A program made the translations under genes and the position numbers. The notes under the pieces are model-generated. The model saw nothing but the letters and a program-made list of their open reading frames with translations. It was not told the origin of the DNA and ran no database searches. From Pleurocapsa minor GSE-CHR-MK 17-07R (GTDB lineage: Bacteria; Chloroflexota; Anaerolineae; Aggregatilineales; Phototrophicaceae): a stretch of 64,000 nucleotides of DNA. Below, piece by piece: positions 9,073-17,652 of this stretch (position 1 is its first letter; the number at the start of each line of letters is the position of its first letter). The DNA lies in NCBI GenBank assembly GCA_019359125.1, contig JAHHHY010000013.1, positions 62,001 through 126,000 of the forward strand, written 5' to 3'.

Positions 9073-9531
9073 ATGAACGCACTTGAACGCCTGCACGCGC
9101 TGGGCCTGTCCCTGCCTGAGCTGGAACCTGTGAAATACAGCTATGTCCGCGCCCGCCAGACTGGACGCACCGTGTACCTGGCCGGGCAGACGCCCAAAAG
9201 CAAGGCCGGCTATGCCTACAAAGGCAAGCTGGGCGAGGCCGTCACGCTGGAAGAAGGCCAAGAATGCGCCCGCCTGTGTATGCTCAACCTGCTGGCCGCG
9301 GCCCACGAACACCTGGGCTCGCTGGACCGCATCACCGCCGTGCTCAAAGTCAACGGATTCGTGGCCAGCGCGCCGACGTTCACGCAGCAGCCGCTGGTCA
9401 TCAACGCCGCGTCTGACCTGCTGGTGAGCGTGCTGGGCGAGGCGGGCAAACATGCGCGCACGGCGATTGGCGTGCCCGTGCTGCCCAGCGACGCGCCCGT
9501 CGAAATCGACATGATCCTTGAGGTGGAGTAG
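9073..9531 (+). CDS. RidA/YjgF family protein (long subfamily)
   Basis: This 152-residue protein has the chorismate-mutase-like RidA fold: 'TVYLAGQTP', a central 'LLAAAHEHLGSLDRI' helix, and a C-terminal 'HARTAIGVPVLPSDAPVEID' block holding the Arg that contacts the carboxylate in RidA proteins. RidA proteins deaminate reactive enamine/imine intermediates or serve as pathway-specific variants. This one is longer than the roughly 130 residues of classical RidA and matches the longer YjgH-type branch. It sits between the hydrolase and the ABC permease, with gaps of three bases on either side, so it is almost certainly co-transcribed. Its role in the sugar pathway is not clear. Confidence 0.85.
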   Translation: MNALERLHALGLSLPELEPVKYSYVRARQTGRTVYLAGQTPKSKAGYAYKGKLGEAVTLEEGQECARLCMLNLLAAAHEHLGSLDRITAVLKVNGFVASAPTFTQQPLVINAASDLLVSVLGEAGKHARTAIGVPVLPSDAPVEIDMILEVE

Positions 9532-9534
9532 CCG

Positions 9535-10506
9535 ATGGCCGGCATGACAACCGCCCGCGCAGGGCTAAACCGGCTAAACAGTCCCGTTTTCAGGCTGATT
9601 CCGCGCGTGTTTTTCGCGCTCATCCTGATGATCGTGGTGCTGGGGGTGCTGTCGCCGCGTTCCGTCGAGCCGAGCAACCTGCTCAGCCTGATTCGCCAGG
9701 GCGCGACCATCGGCCTGGTTGCCATCGGCCAGACCGTCGTGCTGATGAGCGGCGGCCTCGACCTGTCGGTCGGGTCGGTCGTCATTCTGGCCGACGTGCT
9801 GGGCGCGCAGCTCATCAATGGCCGCGACGAAAACGTGGTGCCGGTCGTGCTGCTGGTGCTGGCCATCGGCGTCGTCATCGGCTTGGTGAACGGCCTGCTG
9901 ATCACCCGCTTCAAAGTGACACCCTTCATCGCCACGCTGGGCACCAACCTGATCGTGTTCGGGGCCGCGCTGATTTACTCAGGCGGCGCGCCGCGTGGCA
10001 GTATTCCCGACAGCTTCCGTTTCTGGGGCAACGGCTTCGTGGCCGGCGTGATTCCCACCGCCGCACTGGTGTGGATAGGCGTCACGCTGGTGATCGCGCT
10101 GCTGCTGGCGCGCACCGCCTACGGCCGCCAGCTCACCGCCGTCGGCTCGAACCGGCGCGCCGCCTTCCTGTCTGGCGTCAACGACAACCGCGTCACGCTG
10201 CTGGCCTATGTGTTCAGCGCGCTGATGGCGTCGGCTGGCGGCCTGCTGCTGGTGTCGTTCATCGGCGTGGGCACGCTGGAAGTCGGCACCGACTTTCTGC
10301 TCAGCAGCATCGCCGCCGCGGTTATCGGGGGGACTTCCTTCGAGGGCGGGCGCGGCACGATCTGGGGCACATTTGGCGGCACGCTCTTTCTCATGGTGTT
10401 GTACAGCATCCTCACGGTGCTCGCGCTGCCCACCAGCGGCCGACGCATCGCCGAGGGGCTGATCATCCTGATCGCATTGGCCCTGTATTCCCGACAACAG
10501 GAGTAG
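9535..10506 (+). CDS. ribose-type ABC transporter permease 1
   Basis: This 323-residue, very hydrophobic protein of the BPD_transp_2 (RbsC/XylH/AraH) family has around eight to ten membrane segments. The family signature 'IGQTVVLMSGGLDLSVGS' lies near residue 70, 'GLVNGLLITRFKVTPFIATL' near 120, and 'AAVIGGTSFEGGRGTIWGT' near 270. It forms the inner-membrane channel of a sugar importer. It is one of two different permeases in this cluster (the other is at 13515), so the channel is probably a heterodimer. The gene starts three bases after RidA. The track to the binding protein gene is 83 bases. Confidence 0.9.
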   Translation: MAGMTTARAGLNRLNSPVFRLIPRVFFALILMIVVLGVLSPRSVEPSNLLSLIRQGATIGLVAIGQTVVLMSGGLDLSVGSVVILADVLGAQLINGRDENVVPVVLLVLAIGVVIGLVNGLLITRFKVTPFIATLGTNLIVFGAALIYSGGAPRGSIPDSFRFWGNGFVAGVIPTAALVWIGVTLVIALLLARTAYGRQLTAVGSNRRAAFLSGVNDNRVTLLAYVFSALMASAGGLLLVSFIGVGTLEVGTDFLLSSIAAAVIGGTSFEGGRGTIWGTFGGTLFLMVLYSILTVLALPTSGRRIAEGLIILIALALYSRQQE

Positions 10507-10589
10507 ACACGCACAGAGGAGGCATTTGAAGATCAGCGCAGCGCACGGCTAACCCTGTCCAGATTACTTTTTTCAAGGAGACATTTCCC

Positions 10590-11726
10590 ATGAACGTCCG
10601 TAAATTATTCGTCGGTTCCGCTTTGGTGGCAGCCGCGCTCAGCCTGGGCGCAGTGGCCTTCGCACAGGAAGACGACATCGTCAGCATGCAGTCGACCAAC
10701 TATCTGACCGACACCACCATCGCCGACCCGATCGGTGAAATGATCGAAACGCTCCAGTTCCAGAAGGAGCCGCCGTACACCATCGGCTTCATCAACTGGT
10801 CGACCGCCAACTCGTGGACCGTGCAGATCGTGGAAGAAGTGCGCGACGAAGCCACCCTCTATCCGCAGATCGAGGAATTCATCATCGTCAGCTCTGAAGG
10901 TGATGCCGACACCCAGATTTCGCAGATTGAAGACATGATCGTGCGCGGCGTGGATGCGCTGCTGCTCATCCCGGTCTCGCCCGACGCCATCGTGCCCGCC
11001 GTGGAAGAAGCCGCTGACGCGGGTATCCCGGTGGTCGTGTTTGCCGCCAACGTGAATACCGATGTCTATGTGACCAAGCTGCTGGCCAACCCGGTGCTGT
11101 TTGGCCGCGCCGGTGGCGACTGGCTGATGAACGAGCTGGAATGCCAGGGCAGCATCATCGTGCTCAATGGCGTGACCGGCATCAGCACCAGCGACCTGCG
11201 CCGCCAGGGCCTGCAGGATGCGATTGAGGCCTGCCCGGATGGCGGCGAAGGCATCACCATCCTCGCTGAAGAAGACGCCGCTTGGGCGTATGACCAGGGC
11301 CGTCTGGCCACCGAGCGTATGCTGGCCGCCTACCCCGAAATCGACGGTGTGTGGAGCCAGGGTGGCGCGATGACCCAGGGCGCCATCGACGCTTTTGAAG
11401 CCGCTGGCCGCGACCTCGTGCCGATGACCGGTGAAGACAACAACGGCTTCCTGCTGGCCTGGCAGGAACGCCTCGATGACGGCTTCCGCGCCATGAGCGC
11501 CAGCGAGCCGACCTGGCAGAGCCGCGTCGCATTGCAGGCTGCACTCCAGATTCTGCAGGGCATCCCGGTCAACTCGTACTACGAACTCCAGGTTCCGGTG
11601 ATCTTCGAAGACACCGTCGACCAGTACGTGCGCCCCGAATACTCGGATGCTTACTGGGCGAATTCGCGCCTGTCTCAGGAAGCCGCTGACGCGCTGTACC
11701 TGCTGGAAGAAGAAGCCAGCAGCTAG
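10590..11726 (+). CDS. periplasmic sugar-binding protein (Peripla_BP_4 type)
   Basis: This 378-residue secreted solute-binding protein has a signal peptide (residues 1-25, 'LVAAALSLGAVAFAQ'). The mature part has the two-lobe type I periplasmic-binding fold: 'YTIGFINWSTANSWTVQIVE', 'QISQIEDMIVRGVDALLLIP' and 'GIPVVVFAANVNTDVYVTKL', which is the ribose/autoinducer-2 binding type. It delivers substrate to the flanking permeases. A strong AAGGAGA ribosome site lies before the ATG. Two copies of a hairpin-forming repeat follow it, which could stabilise the upstream mRNA and lift expression of the binding protein over the rest of the importer. The substrate cannot be read from sequence alone. Confidence 0.9.
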   Translation: MNVRKLFVGSALVAAALSLGAVAFAQEDDIVSMQSTNYLTDTTIADPIGEMIETLQFQKEPPYTIGFINWSTANSWTVQIVEEVRDEATLYPQIEEFIIVSSEGDADTQISQIEDMIVRGVDALLLIPVSPDAIVPAVEEAADAGIPVVVFAANVNTDVYVTKLLANPVLFGRAGGDWLMNELECQGSIIVLNGVTGISTSDLRRQGLQDAIEACPDGGEGITILAEEDAAWAYDQGRLATERMLAAYPEIDGVWSQGGAMTQGAIDAFEAAGRDLVPMTGEDNNGFLLAWQERLDDGFRAMSASEPTWQSRVALQAALQILQGIPVNSYYELQVPVIFEDTVDQYVRPEYSDAYWANSRLSQEAADALYLLEEEASS

Positions 11727-11739
11727 TTTGTCCGCGACG

Positions 11740-11825
11740 CCTCACCCCGGAACCTTTCGGTTCCTGCCCCTCTCCACGTTGTGGAGAGGGGCGGCTGAGC
11801 GAAGGCGAAGCGGGGTGAGGCTGGA
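11740..11825. repeat. REP-like palindromic repeat, copy A
   Basis: This 86-base element runs CCTCACCCC ... GGGGTGAGGCTGGA and contains an inner perfect hairpin CCCCTCTCCAC/GTGGAGAGGGG. It is nearly identical to copy B 129 bases downstream, differing at one seen position. Related copies lie at 34600 and 41909. Confidence 0.85.
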
Positions 11826-11868
11826 TGTACGCCCTAAATGATGGCTGCTCGGCTGATTCTAAAAACAG

Positions 11869-11954
11869 CCTCACCCCGGAACCTGTCGGTTCCTGCCCCT
11901 CTCCACGTTGTGGAGAGGGGCGGCTGAGCGAAGGCGAAGCGGGGTGAGGCTGGA
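11869..11954. repeat. REP-like palindromic repeat, copy B
   Basis: This is the second 86-base copy of the CCTCACCCC/GGGGTGAGG element, in the same orientation as copy A, between the binding-protein and ATPase genes. Its end lies 40 bases before the ATPase start codon, so in-frame ATGs inside or next to the repeat were not used as the ATPase start. Confidence 0.85.
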
Positions 11955-11994
11955 AATAATGCCATTCACGGCACCCAAGAGATCAAAAGCATTC

Positions 11995-13518
11995 ATGAGT
12001 ACACCATTCTTTCGAGTCGAAAATATTTCAAAATCGTTTCCCGGCGTGAAGGCGCTGGCCGGCGTCTCGTTCGACGTGGCCGCGGGCGAAGTGCATGCGC
12101 TGGTGGGTGAAAATGGCGCGGGCAAGAGCACGCTGATGAAAATCATGTCCGGCGTGTATCAGCCGGACGAAGGCCAGCTGCTGTGGGAAGGCCAGCCAAT
12201 TATGCTGCGCACCCCGCACGAGGCGCAGGCGCGCGGCATCCGCATCATCTACCAGGAATTTAACCTGCTGCCCGACCTGACAGTGGCCGAGAACATCCTG
12301 CTCAACCGTGAGCCGCGCAACCGCTGGGGGCTGATCGACTGGCGCGCGATGAATCAGCAGGCCGCTGCCATTCTGGCGCTGCTCAAGACCAATATTTCCC
12401 CCACCCTGCCCGCCAGCGAACTGACCGTCGCGCAGCAGCAGCTGGTCGAAATTGCCAAGTCGCTGGCCGAAGATGCACGCCTGATCATCATGGACGAGCC
12501 GACCGCCGCGCTGAATGCGCTGGAAGTGGAGCATCTGTTCGGCGTGATCGAGCGGCTGAAAACGGCTGGCGCGGGCATCATCTTCATCTCGCACAGGCTG
12601 GAAGAAGTGCTGCACATCAGCGACCGCGTGACTGTGCTCAAGGACGGCTGTCTGGTGGGCACGCACCCCACCAGCGCGCTGACCAAGCCGCAGATCGTCA
12701 CGCTGATGGTCGGGCGCGACCTGAAAGATATCTTCCCGGCCAAGCATTATCCCACCCACAAGACGCCGCTGCTGGAAGTGCGGCAGCTTCAGTCTGGCGT
12801 GCTGCACGATATCTCGTTTCAGATTCTGCCCGGCGAAATCGTCGGCTTTGCGGGGCTGGAGGGCCAGGGCCAGCGCGAGCTGGCGCGTTCGCTGTTCGGC
12901 CTGGAGCCTGTGCGCTCCGGCACGATTGCGGTCAATGGCACAGCCGTCCGCATTCAGTCGCCCCGGCAGGCGATTCGCGCGGGCATCGCCCTCGTCAGCG
13001 ACGACCGTAAGCGTGACGGCCTGGCGCTGAAGCTGAGCGTGCGCGAGAACATCGCCCTACCCAACCTGCCCATGCTGACGCGTGGCGGGTTCGTGGGCGC
13101 ACGCGCCGAACGCTCTGCCGCCCAGCGCATGATCGACGCGCTCAATATCCGCACCCCCAGCGCCGAGCAAAGCGTCCGCCTGTTAAGCGGCGGCAACCAG
13201 CAGAAAGCGGTGCTGGGCAAATGGATGGTGCAGCCGCCCAGCCTGATGGTCATTCAGGAGCCCACGCGCGGCGTGGATATCGGCGCCAAAATGGAAATTT
13301 ACCATCTGGTCTATCAGATGGCGCGCGATGGCATGGGCATCCTGATTGTCTCCAGCGAACTGCTGGAGCTGATCGGGCTGTGCCACCGCATCCTGGTGAT
13401 GCACCGCGGCACCATCGCAGCAGAATTCCCCGGCGACGAGGCGACTGAAGAAAGCATCATGCAGGTCGCCACCGGCACGGACGTCCCTTTAGCCTCAGGT
13501 GAAACGAAAACGATATGA
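11995..13518 (+). CDS. sugar ABC transporter ATPase (RbsA/MglA type)
   Basis: This 507-residue protein has two fused ABC ATPase domains, as in RbsA, MglA and XylG. The first half has Walker A 'GENGAGKST' and Walker B 'LIIMDEPTAAL', preceded by 'LTVAQQQLVEIAK'. The second half has the degenerate Walker A 'GLEGQGQRELA', the signature 'LLSGGNQQKAVLGKW' and 'VIQEPTRGVDIGAK', the family's usual arrangement. It energises the two permeases. I chose the ATG at 11995 ('MSTPFFRVENIS') because longer in-frame starts run into the repeat; an ATG at 11959 remains possible. The stop overlaps the next permease by four bases. Confidence 0.92.
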   Translation: MSTPFFRVENISKSFPGVKALAGVSFDVAAGEVHALVGENGAGKSTLMKIMSGVYQPDEGQLLWEGQPIMLRTPHEAQARGIRIIYQEFNLLPDLTVAENILLNREPRNRWGLIDWRAMNQQAAAILALLKTNISPTLPASELTVAQQQLVEIAKSLAEDARLIIMDEPTAALNALEVEHLFGVIERLKTAGAGIIFISHRLEEVLHISDRVTVLKDGCLVGTHPTSALTKPQIVTLMVGRDLKDIFPAKHYPTHKTPLLEVRQLQSGVLHDISFQILPGEIVGFAGLEGQGQRELARSLFGLEPVRSGTIAVNGTAVRIQSPRQAIRAGIALVSDDRKRDGLALKLSVRENIALPNLPMLTRGGFVGARAERSAAQRMIDALNIRTPSAEQSVRLLSGGNQQKAVLGKWMVQPPSLMVIQEPTRGVDIGAKMEIYHLVYQMARDGMGILIVSSELLELIGLCHRILVMHRGTIAAEFPGDEATEESIMQVATGTDVPLASGETKTI

Positions 13519-14510
13519 CCGCACAGTCCACCCTCTCAGCCACGACCACCACGGCAGCGCCGACGCGACCCCGCCTGCGCGCCTTCGTGAAGCGCAACCG
13601 CAACACGCTGCTGATCTGGATCGTGCTGATCATCATCACGATTATCGCGGCCCTCATCTCCGAGTCGTTTACCAACCCGCGCAACTTCCCCAACATCATG
13701 CGCCAGTCAGCCGCGCTGATGCTGGTCGGCATCGGCCAGACGATCATCATGCTAGCTGGCGGCATCGACCTGTCAGCCGGGTCGACCGTCAGCCTGACGG
13801 TCGTCGTGATGGCCGCGCTGATGAAACCGACGCCCGAAAGCATGATCGCCAGCGTGCTGGCCGGGCTGGGGGTGGGCCTGATCGTCGGCTTCATCAACGG
13901 CACGGTCGTCAACCGTTTCAAGCTGGCACCGTTCATGGTCACGCTGGCCACGCTGTCGCTGGTGCAGGGGCTGGCGCTCCAGTTTCGCCAGAATCCGCAG
14001 GCGACTATTCCGCGTGAGTTCTCGCCCTTCTTCATCGACGAGCTGTTCGGCGTCCCGATTCCCTTCCTGATTATCATCGGCTCCACCGTGATTGCCTGGC
14101 TGGGCCTGCGTTACACGCGCCTCGGACGGCATATCTACGCGGTGGGCAGCAACGAGGCCGCCACCCGCCTGTCTGGCATGTCGACCAACCGCATCAAGCT
14201 GCTGGCGTTCATGCTCAGCGGGCTGCTGGCCTCAATGGGCGGCGTCTTTCTGGCCGCACGCTCCCGCGCAGGCGACCCGTTCATTGGCGAGAGTTTCGCC
14301 TTTGACGCGATCACCGTGACGATCCTCGGCGGCACCAGCCTGACCGGCGGCAGCGGCTCCGTGTGGGGCACGCTGGCCGGCGTGTGGATCCTGACCATCC
14401 TCAGTAATGTGCTCAACCTGACCGGCGTGCCCGCCAACTGGCAGTTCGTGCTGAAAGGCGTGCTATTGGTGGCCGCGGTCATGGTCTACGGGCGGCGGCG
14501 CGCATCATGA
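13515..14510 (+). CDS. ribose-type ABC transporter permease 2
   Basis: This 331-residue membrane protein is of the same BPD_transp_2 family as the permease at 9535 but clearly diverged. It has 'GIGQTIIMLAGGIDLSAGS' near residue 75, 'VGFINGTVVNRFKLAPFMVT' near 125 and 'VTILGGTSLTGGSGSVWGT' near 270. A hydrophilic N-terminus of about 30 residues precedes the first membrane segment. Its ATG overlaps the ATPase stop, and its own stop overlaps the kinase start, giving tight translational coupling. Together with permease 1 it should form a heterodimeric channel. Confidence 0.9.
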   Translation: MTAQSTLSATTTTAAPTRPRLRAFVKRNRNTLLIWIVLIIITIIAALISESFTNPRNFPNIMRQSAALMLVGIGQTIIMLAGGIDLSAGSTVSLTVVVMAALMKPTPESMIASVLAGLGVGLIVGFINGTVVNRFKLAPFMVTLATLSLVQGLALQFRQNPQATIPREFSPFFIDELFGVPIPFLIIIGSTVIAWLGLRYTRLGRHIYAVGSNEAATRLSGMSTNRIKLLAFMLSGLLASMGGVFLAARSRAGDPFIGESFAFDAITVTILGGTSLTGGSGSVWGTLAGVWILTILSNVLNLTGVPANWQFVLKGVLLVAAVMVYGRRRAS

Positions 14511-16045
14511 GCTATCTGCTGGGCATCGACTCAGGCACGTCGGTCGTCAAAAGCGTGGTCTTTGACCTGGACGGCAAAGAAGTCGCCATTGCGCGCCGCG
14601 ACATGCCCGTCACCAACGATGGCATCCATTCCGAATGCGATATGCGCGCCGCCTGGGCGCTGACCGCGGAGACCATCCGCGAGGTGCTGACGCAGGTGGA
14701 CGCCGACCAGATCGATGCGATTGGCCTGTGCGGCACGGCCTGCGGTTTCTGGGCCATCGATGCCGACGGCCAGCCCGTCCGCCCTGCTATCCTGTGGAAT
14801 GACGGGCGCGCTGTCAAAACGCTGGAGACGTGGCAGGCGGATGGCTTCCATGCGCGCAGCTTCGCCATCGGCGGAAACGCGCTTTTCCCCGGTTATCCGC
14901 TGGTGCTGCTGCACTGGCTGCACGAACACGAACCGGACACACTGGCCCGGACGCGCTGGCTGTTCTTTCACAAAGACTGGCTGCGCTGGAACCTGACCGG
15001 CGATATCCACACCGACGAGGCCGACGCCGCCTATTTTCCCGGTGACATCCATACCCGCGCCTACAGCCTGCCGCTGCTGGACGAGGCCGGATTGTCCCAT
15101 CTGGCCGACTGCCTGCCGCCGATTGCACCCTCGCATGCCATCACCGGCACGGTGACCGCCGAGGCTTCCCGACAGACCGGCCTGCGCGCGGGTACGCCGG
15201 TCGTAGCGGGCGCGGTCGATGTGGTGGCGTCGCTGGTGGGCGGCGGGGCCTGCCGTCCGGGACAGGCATGCAGCGTGCTGGGCACCAGCCTGCTGAATAC
15301 GCTGATTCTGGAGGCGCCCTCGCTGGTGCCGACCGAGACCGGCGTGCAGGCGTGGATGCCTGACGGCGGCTGGGCGCGCTCGCTGATCAATACTTCCGGA
15401 ACGCTCTCGATCGACTGGATGGTGAGCACGCTGGCCGGCGAAGAACGGCGCATCGCGGCTGAAACCGGCCAGAATGTGTACAGCCTGATCGAGGCGACCG
15501 TGTCTGCCTCGCCACTGGGCGCACGCGGGCTGGTCTTCCTGCCCTACCTGAACACGACCGGCATCAACTCGCCGTTTGTCGACCCGAACGCGCGCGGCCA
15601 GTTCTTCGGCCTGTCGCTGGAACACACCCGCGCCGACCTGATTCGCGCCGTGTACGAGGGCGTCGCGCTGGCGATGACCGACTGCTACCGCGCCATGGAG
15701 CAGCCCGTCGAGGAAATTATCCTGGTCGGCGGCGGGGCGCGCTCTGCCTTCTGGGCGCAGATGTTCGCCGATGCCACCGGGGCGCGCATCACGATTCCGT
15801 CCGGCAGCGAGTATGGCGCACGCGGGGCCGCGCTGCTGGCGGGCGTCGGCGCGGGCCGCTTTGCCTCGGTAGAACAGGCCGTCGGGCGGATGGTACGCCC
15901 CAGCGCCACCTACGAACCGAACGCGGCGCATCACGAGGCCTACCAGGTGCTGTATGGCCTGTACAGCGAGCTGTCACGCAGCGCCCGACCGAACTGGGCG
16001 CGCTGGCGGCCAGTCTATGAGTATTTCAAGGGGGTTTCTGTTTAG
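14507..16045 (+). CDS. FGGY-family carbohydrate kinase 1
   Basis: This 512-residue kinase has the actin-like fold. The N-terminal phosphate-binding loop 'YLLGIDSGTSVVKSVVFD' is at residues 3-20. The sugar-site segment 'PAILWNDGRA' lies near 95, and the catalytic region near 240 reads 'GAVDVVASLVGGGACRPGQ', with the Asp of 'AVD' as the expected base. The C-terminal adenosine-site motif 'ILVGGGARSAFWAQMFAD' is near 410. The family phosphorylates pentoses, pentuloses, polyols or similar substrates; the exact sugar is unknown. It overlaps permease 2 by four bases and is followed by a 470-base repeat-rich gap. A second, different FGGY kinase occurs at 18691. Confidence 0.9.
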   Translation: MSYLLGIDSGTSVVKSVVFDLDGKEVAIARRDMPVTNDGIHSECDMRAAWALTAETIREVLTQVDADQIDAIGLCGTACGFWAIDADGQPVRPAILWNDGRAVKTLETWQADGFHARSFAIGGNALFPGYPLVLLHWLHEHEPDTLARTRWLFFHKDWLRWNLTGDIHTDEADAAYFPGDIHTRAYSLPLLDEAGLSHLADCLPPIAPSHAITGTVTAEASRQTGLRAGTPVVAGAVDVVASLVGGGACRPGQACSVLGTSLLNTLILEAPSLVPTETGVQAWMPDGGWARSLINTSGTLSIDWMVSTLAGEERRIAAETGQNVYSLIEATVSASPLGARGLVFLPYLNTTGINSPFVDPNARGQFFGLSLEHTRADLIRAVYEGVALAMTDCYRAMEQPVEEIILVGGGARSAFWAQMFADATGARITIPSGSEYGARGAALLAGVGAGRFASVEQAVGRMVRPSATYEPNAAHHEAYQVLYGLYSELSRSARPNWARWRPVYEYFKGVSV

Positions 16046-16515
16046 ATGCTTGTCTGATACCGGGCATCAACGGGCTCGTCGCGACGAGCCCCTACAACGG
16101 CGTATTCAGCAGGTCATCATGGGTTGTCTGTACACGGATTATCACACAAGTTTGTTTCTGCTTCATTCGGTTGGGGGGGTGTAGGGGCGCGTCGCGACGC
16201 GCCCGCAGCAGACATATACAGGGTTGTTCCGAAATGATGCTGGCAGGCCGGTTCACAGAACAACCTCTCCCCTCATTCCGTCCCTGCAAAACACGGGACT
16301 CGATGGGGTAGTAGGGGCAAGGCATGCCTTGCCCCTACTACTACTACGGAGTAGCGTCGAACATCCGATGTTGTGTAGCTTTTTTTTAGGGGCGCGACAC
16401 GCCCGCCAGGAATCCCGTCAACCGTTCTTTTTAACTTTTAACTTTTGCCTTTTACCTTTTTTCGCCTTTTAACTTTTAACTCTTACGCTCTCTCTTTCGT
16501 GAAAGGAACCCCGTC
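16046..16515. repeat. intergenic block of dispersed palindromes
   Basis: This 470-base gap contains no gene that I can support. It holds three perfect palindromes: GGGCTCGTCGCGACGAGCCC (16072-16091), GGGCGCGTCGCGACGCGCCC (16185-16204) and a 32-base one centred on GGCATGCC (16309-16340, TAGTAGGGGC...GCCCCTACTA). A T/A-rich tract built of TTTTTAACTTTTAAC units follows (16425-16485), just before the next gene's ribosome site. These are the dispersed hairpin repeats seen elsewhere in the window. They may act as terminators or mRNA stabilisers inside the cluster. Confidence 0.75.
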
Positions 16516-17652
16516 ATGACCATTCGCGTCGCATTTGTGGGCTGCACGCATCCGCATATTTTCCCGCGCATCGAGCTGCTGAAGGCCGAGGCCGATGTCG
16601 AGCTGGTGGGCTGCTATGACCCGGACAGCCATTTAACCAGCGAGCTGGAGCGCGTCTATGGCCTGAAAGCGTATGCCGACCCGGAGACGCTGCTGGACGA
16701 GCCGGGCGTGAATTTCGCGCTGATCGAAGGCTGGGACACGGCCAACCCGCGCTATGTGCGCATGGCCACGGCGCGCAATCAGGCCATCCTGCTGGAAAAG
16801 CCGGGCGCGAGCAGCCTGGCCGCCATGCGCGAGATGCTGGACGAGGTGCGCAAGCACGACATCCCGTTCCAGGTGGGCTACATGCTGCGCCACGGCGCGG
16901 GCGTCGCCCATGCCAAACGCATCCTCGCCGAGGGCGTCCTCGGGCCGGTCTCGCTGGTGCGCATGCATGCGGCCACGCCCTGCGGCGGCTCTCGCGAAAT
17001 CTGGCAGAGCGTGCCCGATAACATGGGCGGCCTGTGCTACACCGATGCCTGCCACGCCGTGCATCTGCTGGTATACCTGCTGGGCACGCCGGACACCGTC
17101 ACCGGGCGGATGCTGCGCATGCCGGCGGGCGAACCGATCATCGCGCACGGCTTCAAGGAAGACACGCTGTCTGGACTGGGCGCGACCGTCACCATGCCCA
17201 TCGGCGGCCTGAAATACGAGGATGCCGGCGCGGCCATCCTGAACTATCCGCGCTTCCTGGCCACGCTCGACATGACCGCCTGGGAAGCGCATCCGTGGGT
17301 GGAGGCCTGGCGCATCGAAGTCTATGGCACCGACGGCACGCTGCATGTCGGCATCCAGCCTTCGGCCTACAAGCTGTATGTGCGCAATCCGAATCACGGC
17401 TACGCGGCCGGCTGGCATTCGTGGGACAGCGCGGCGGCCAGCACCGTCGGCAATTCGCTGGTGGTGGACGAAAATTATTCCGGTGAGATTCACGCCATGC
17501 TCGACCGCATCCGCCGCTGGGACACCGACAACACGGCCTCGCTCTATGAAGCCGAAGCCGTCATCTCCACGCTGGACGCGTGGTATCGCTCGGATGCGGC
17601 GCACGGGCGCACCGCCGATGTCGGCCTGCGCGAGGTGGCGCGCCTGCCATGA
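16516..17652 (+). CDS. Gfo/Idh/MocA-family NAD(P)-dependent oxidoreductase
   Basis: This 378-residue protein has an N-terminal Rossmann domain. The usual GxGxxG is replaced by 'VAFVGCTHPHIFPRI', common in a subgroup of this family, and strand 2 'VELVGCYDPD' follows. The catalytic 'LLEKPGA' motif (EKP) is near residue 95. The C-terminal GFO_IDH_MocA_C domain contains 'CYTDACHAVHLLVYLLG', with a conserved Asp/His pair. Members oxidise or reduce sugars, inositols or their derivatives. AAAGGAAC precedes the ATG. The stop overlaps the following amidohydrolase start, so the two are coupled and probably act on consecutive intermediates of the imported carbohydrate. Confidence 0.88.
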   Translation: MTIRVAFVGCTHPHIFPRIELLKAEADVELVGCYDPDSHLTSELERVYGLKAYADPETLLDEPGVNFALIEGWDTANPRYVRMATARNQAILLEKPGASSLAAMREMLDEVRKHDIPFQVGYMLRHGAGVAHAKRILAEGVLGPVSLVRMHAATPCGGSREIWQSVPDNMGGLCYTDACHAVHLLVYLLGTPDTVTGRMLRMPAGEPIIAHGFKEDTLSGLGATVTMPIGGLKYEDAGAAILNYPRFLATLDMTAWEAHPWVEAWRIEVYGTDGTLHVGIQPSAYKLYVRNPNHGYAAGWHSWDSAAASTVGNSLVVDENYSGEIHAMLDRIRRWDTDNTASLYEAEAVISTLDAWYRSDAAHGRTADVGLREVARLP

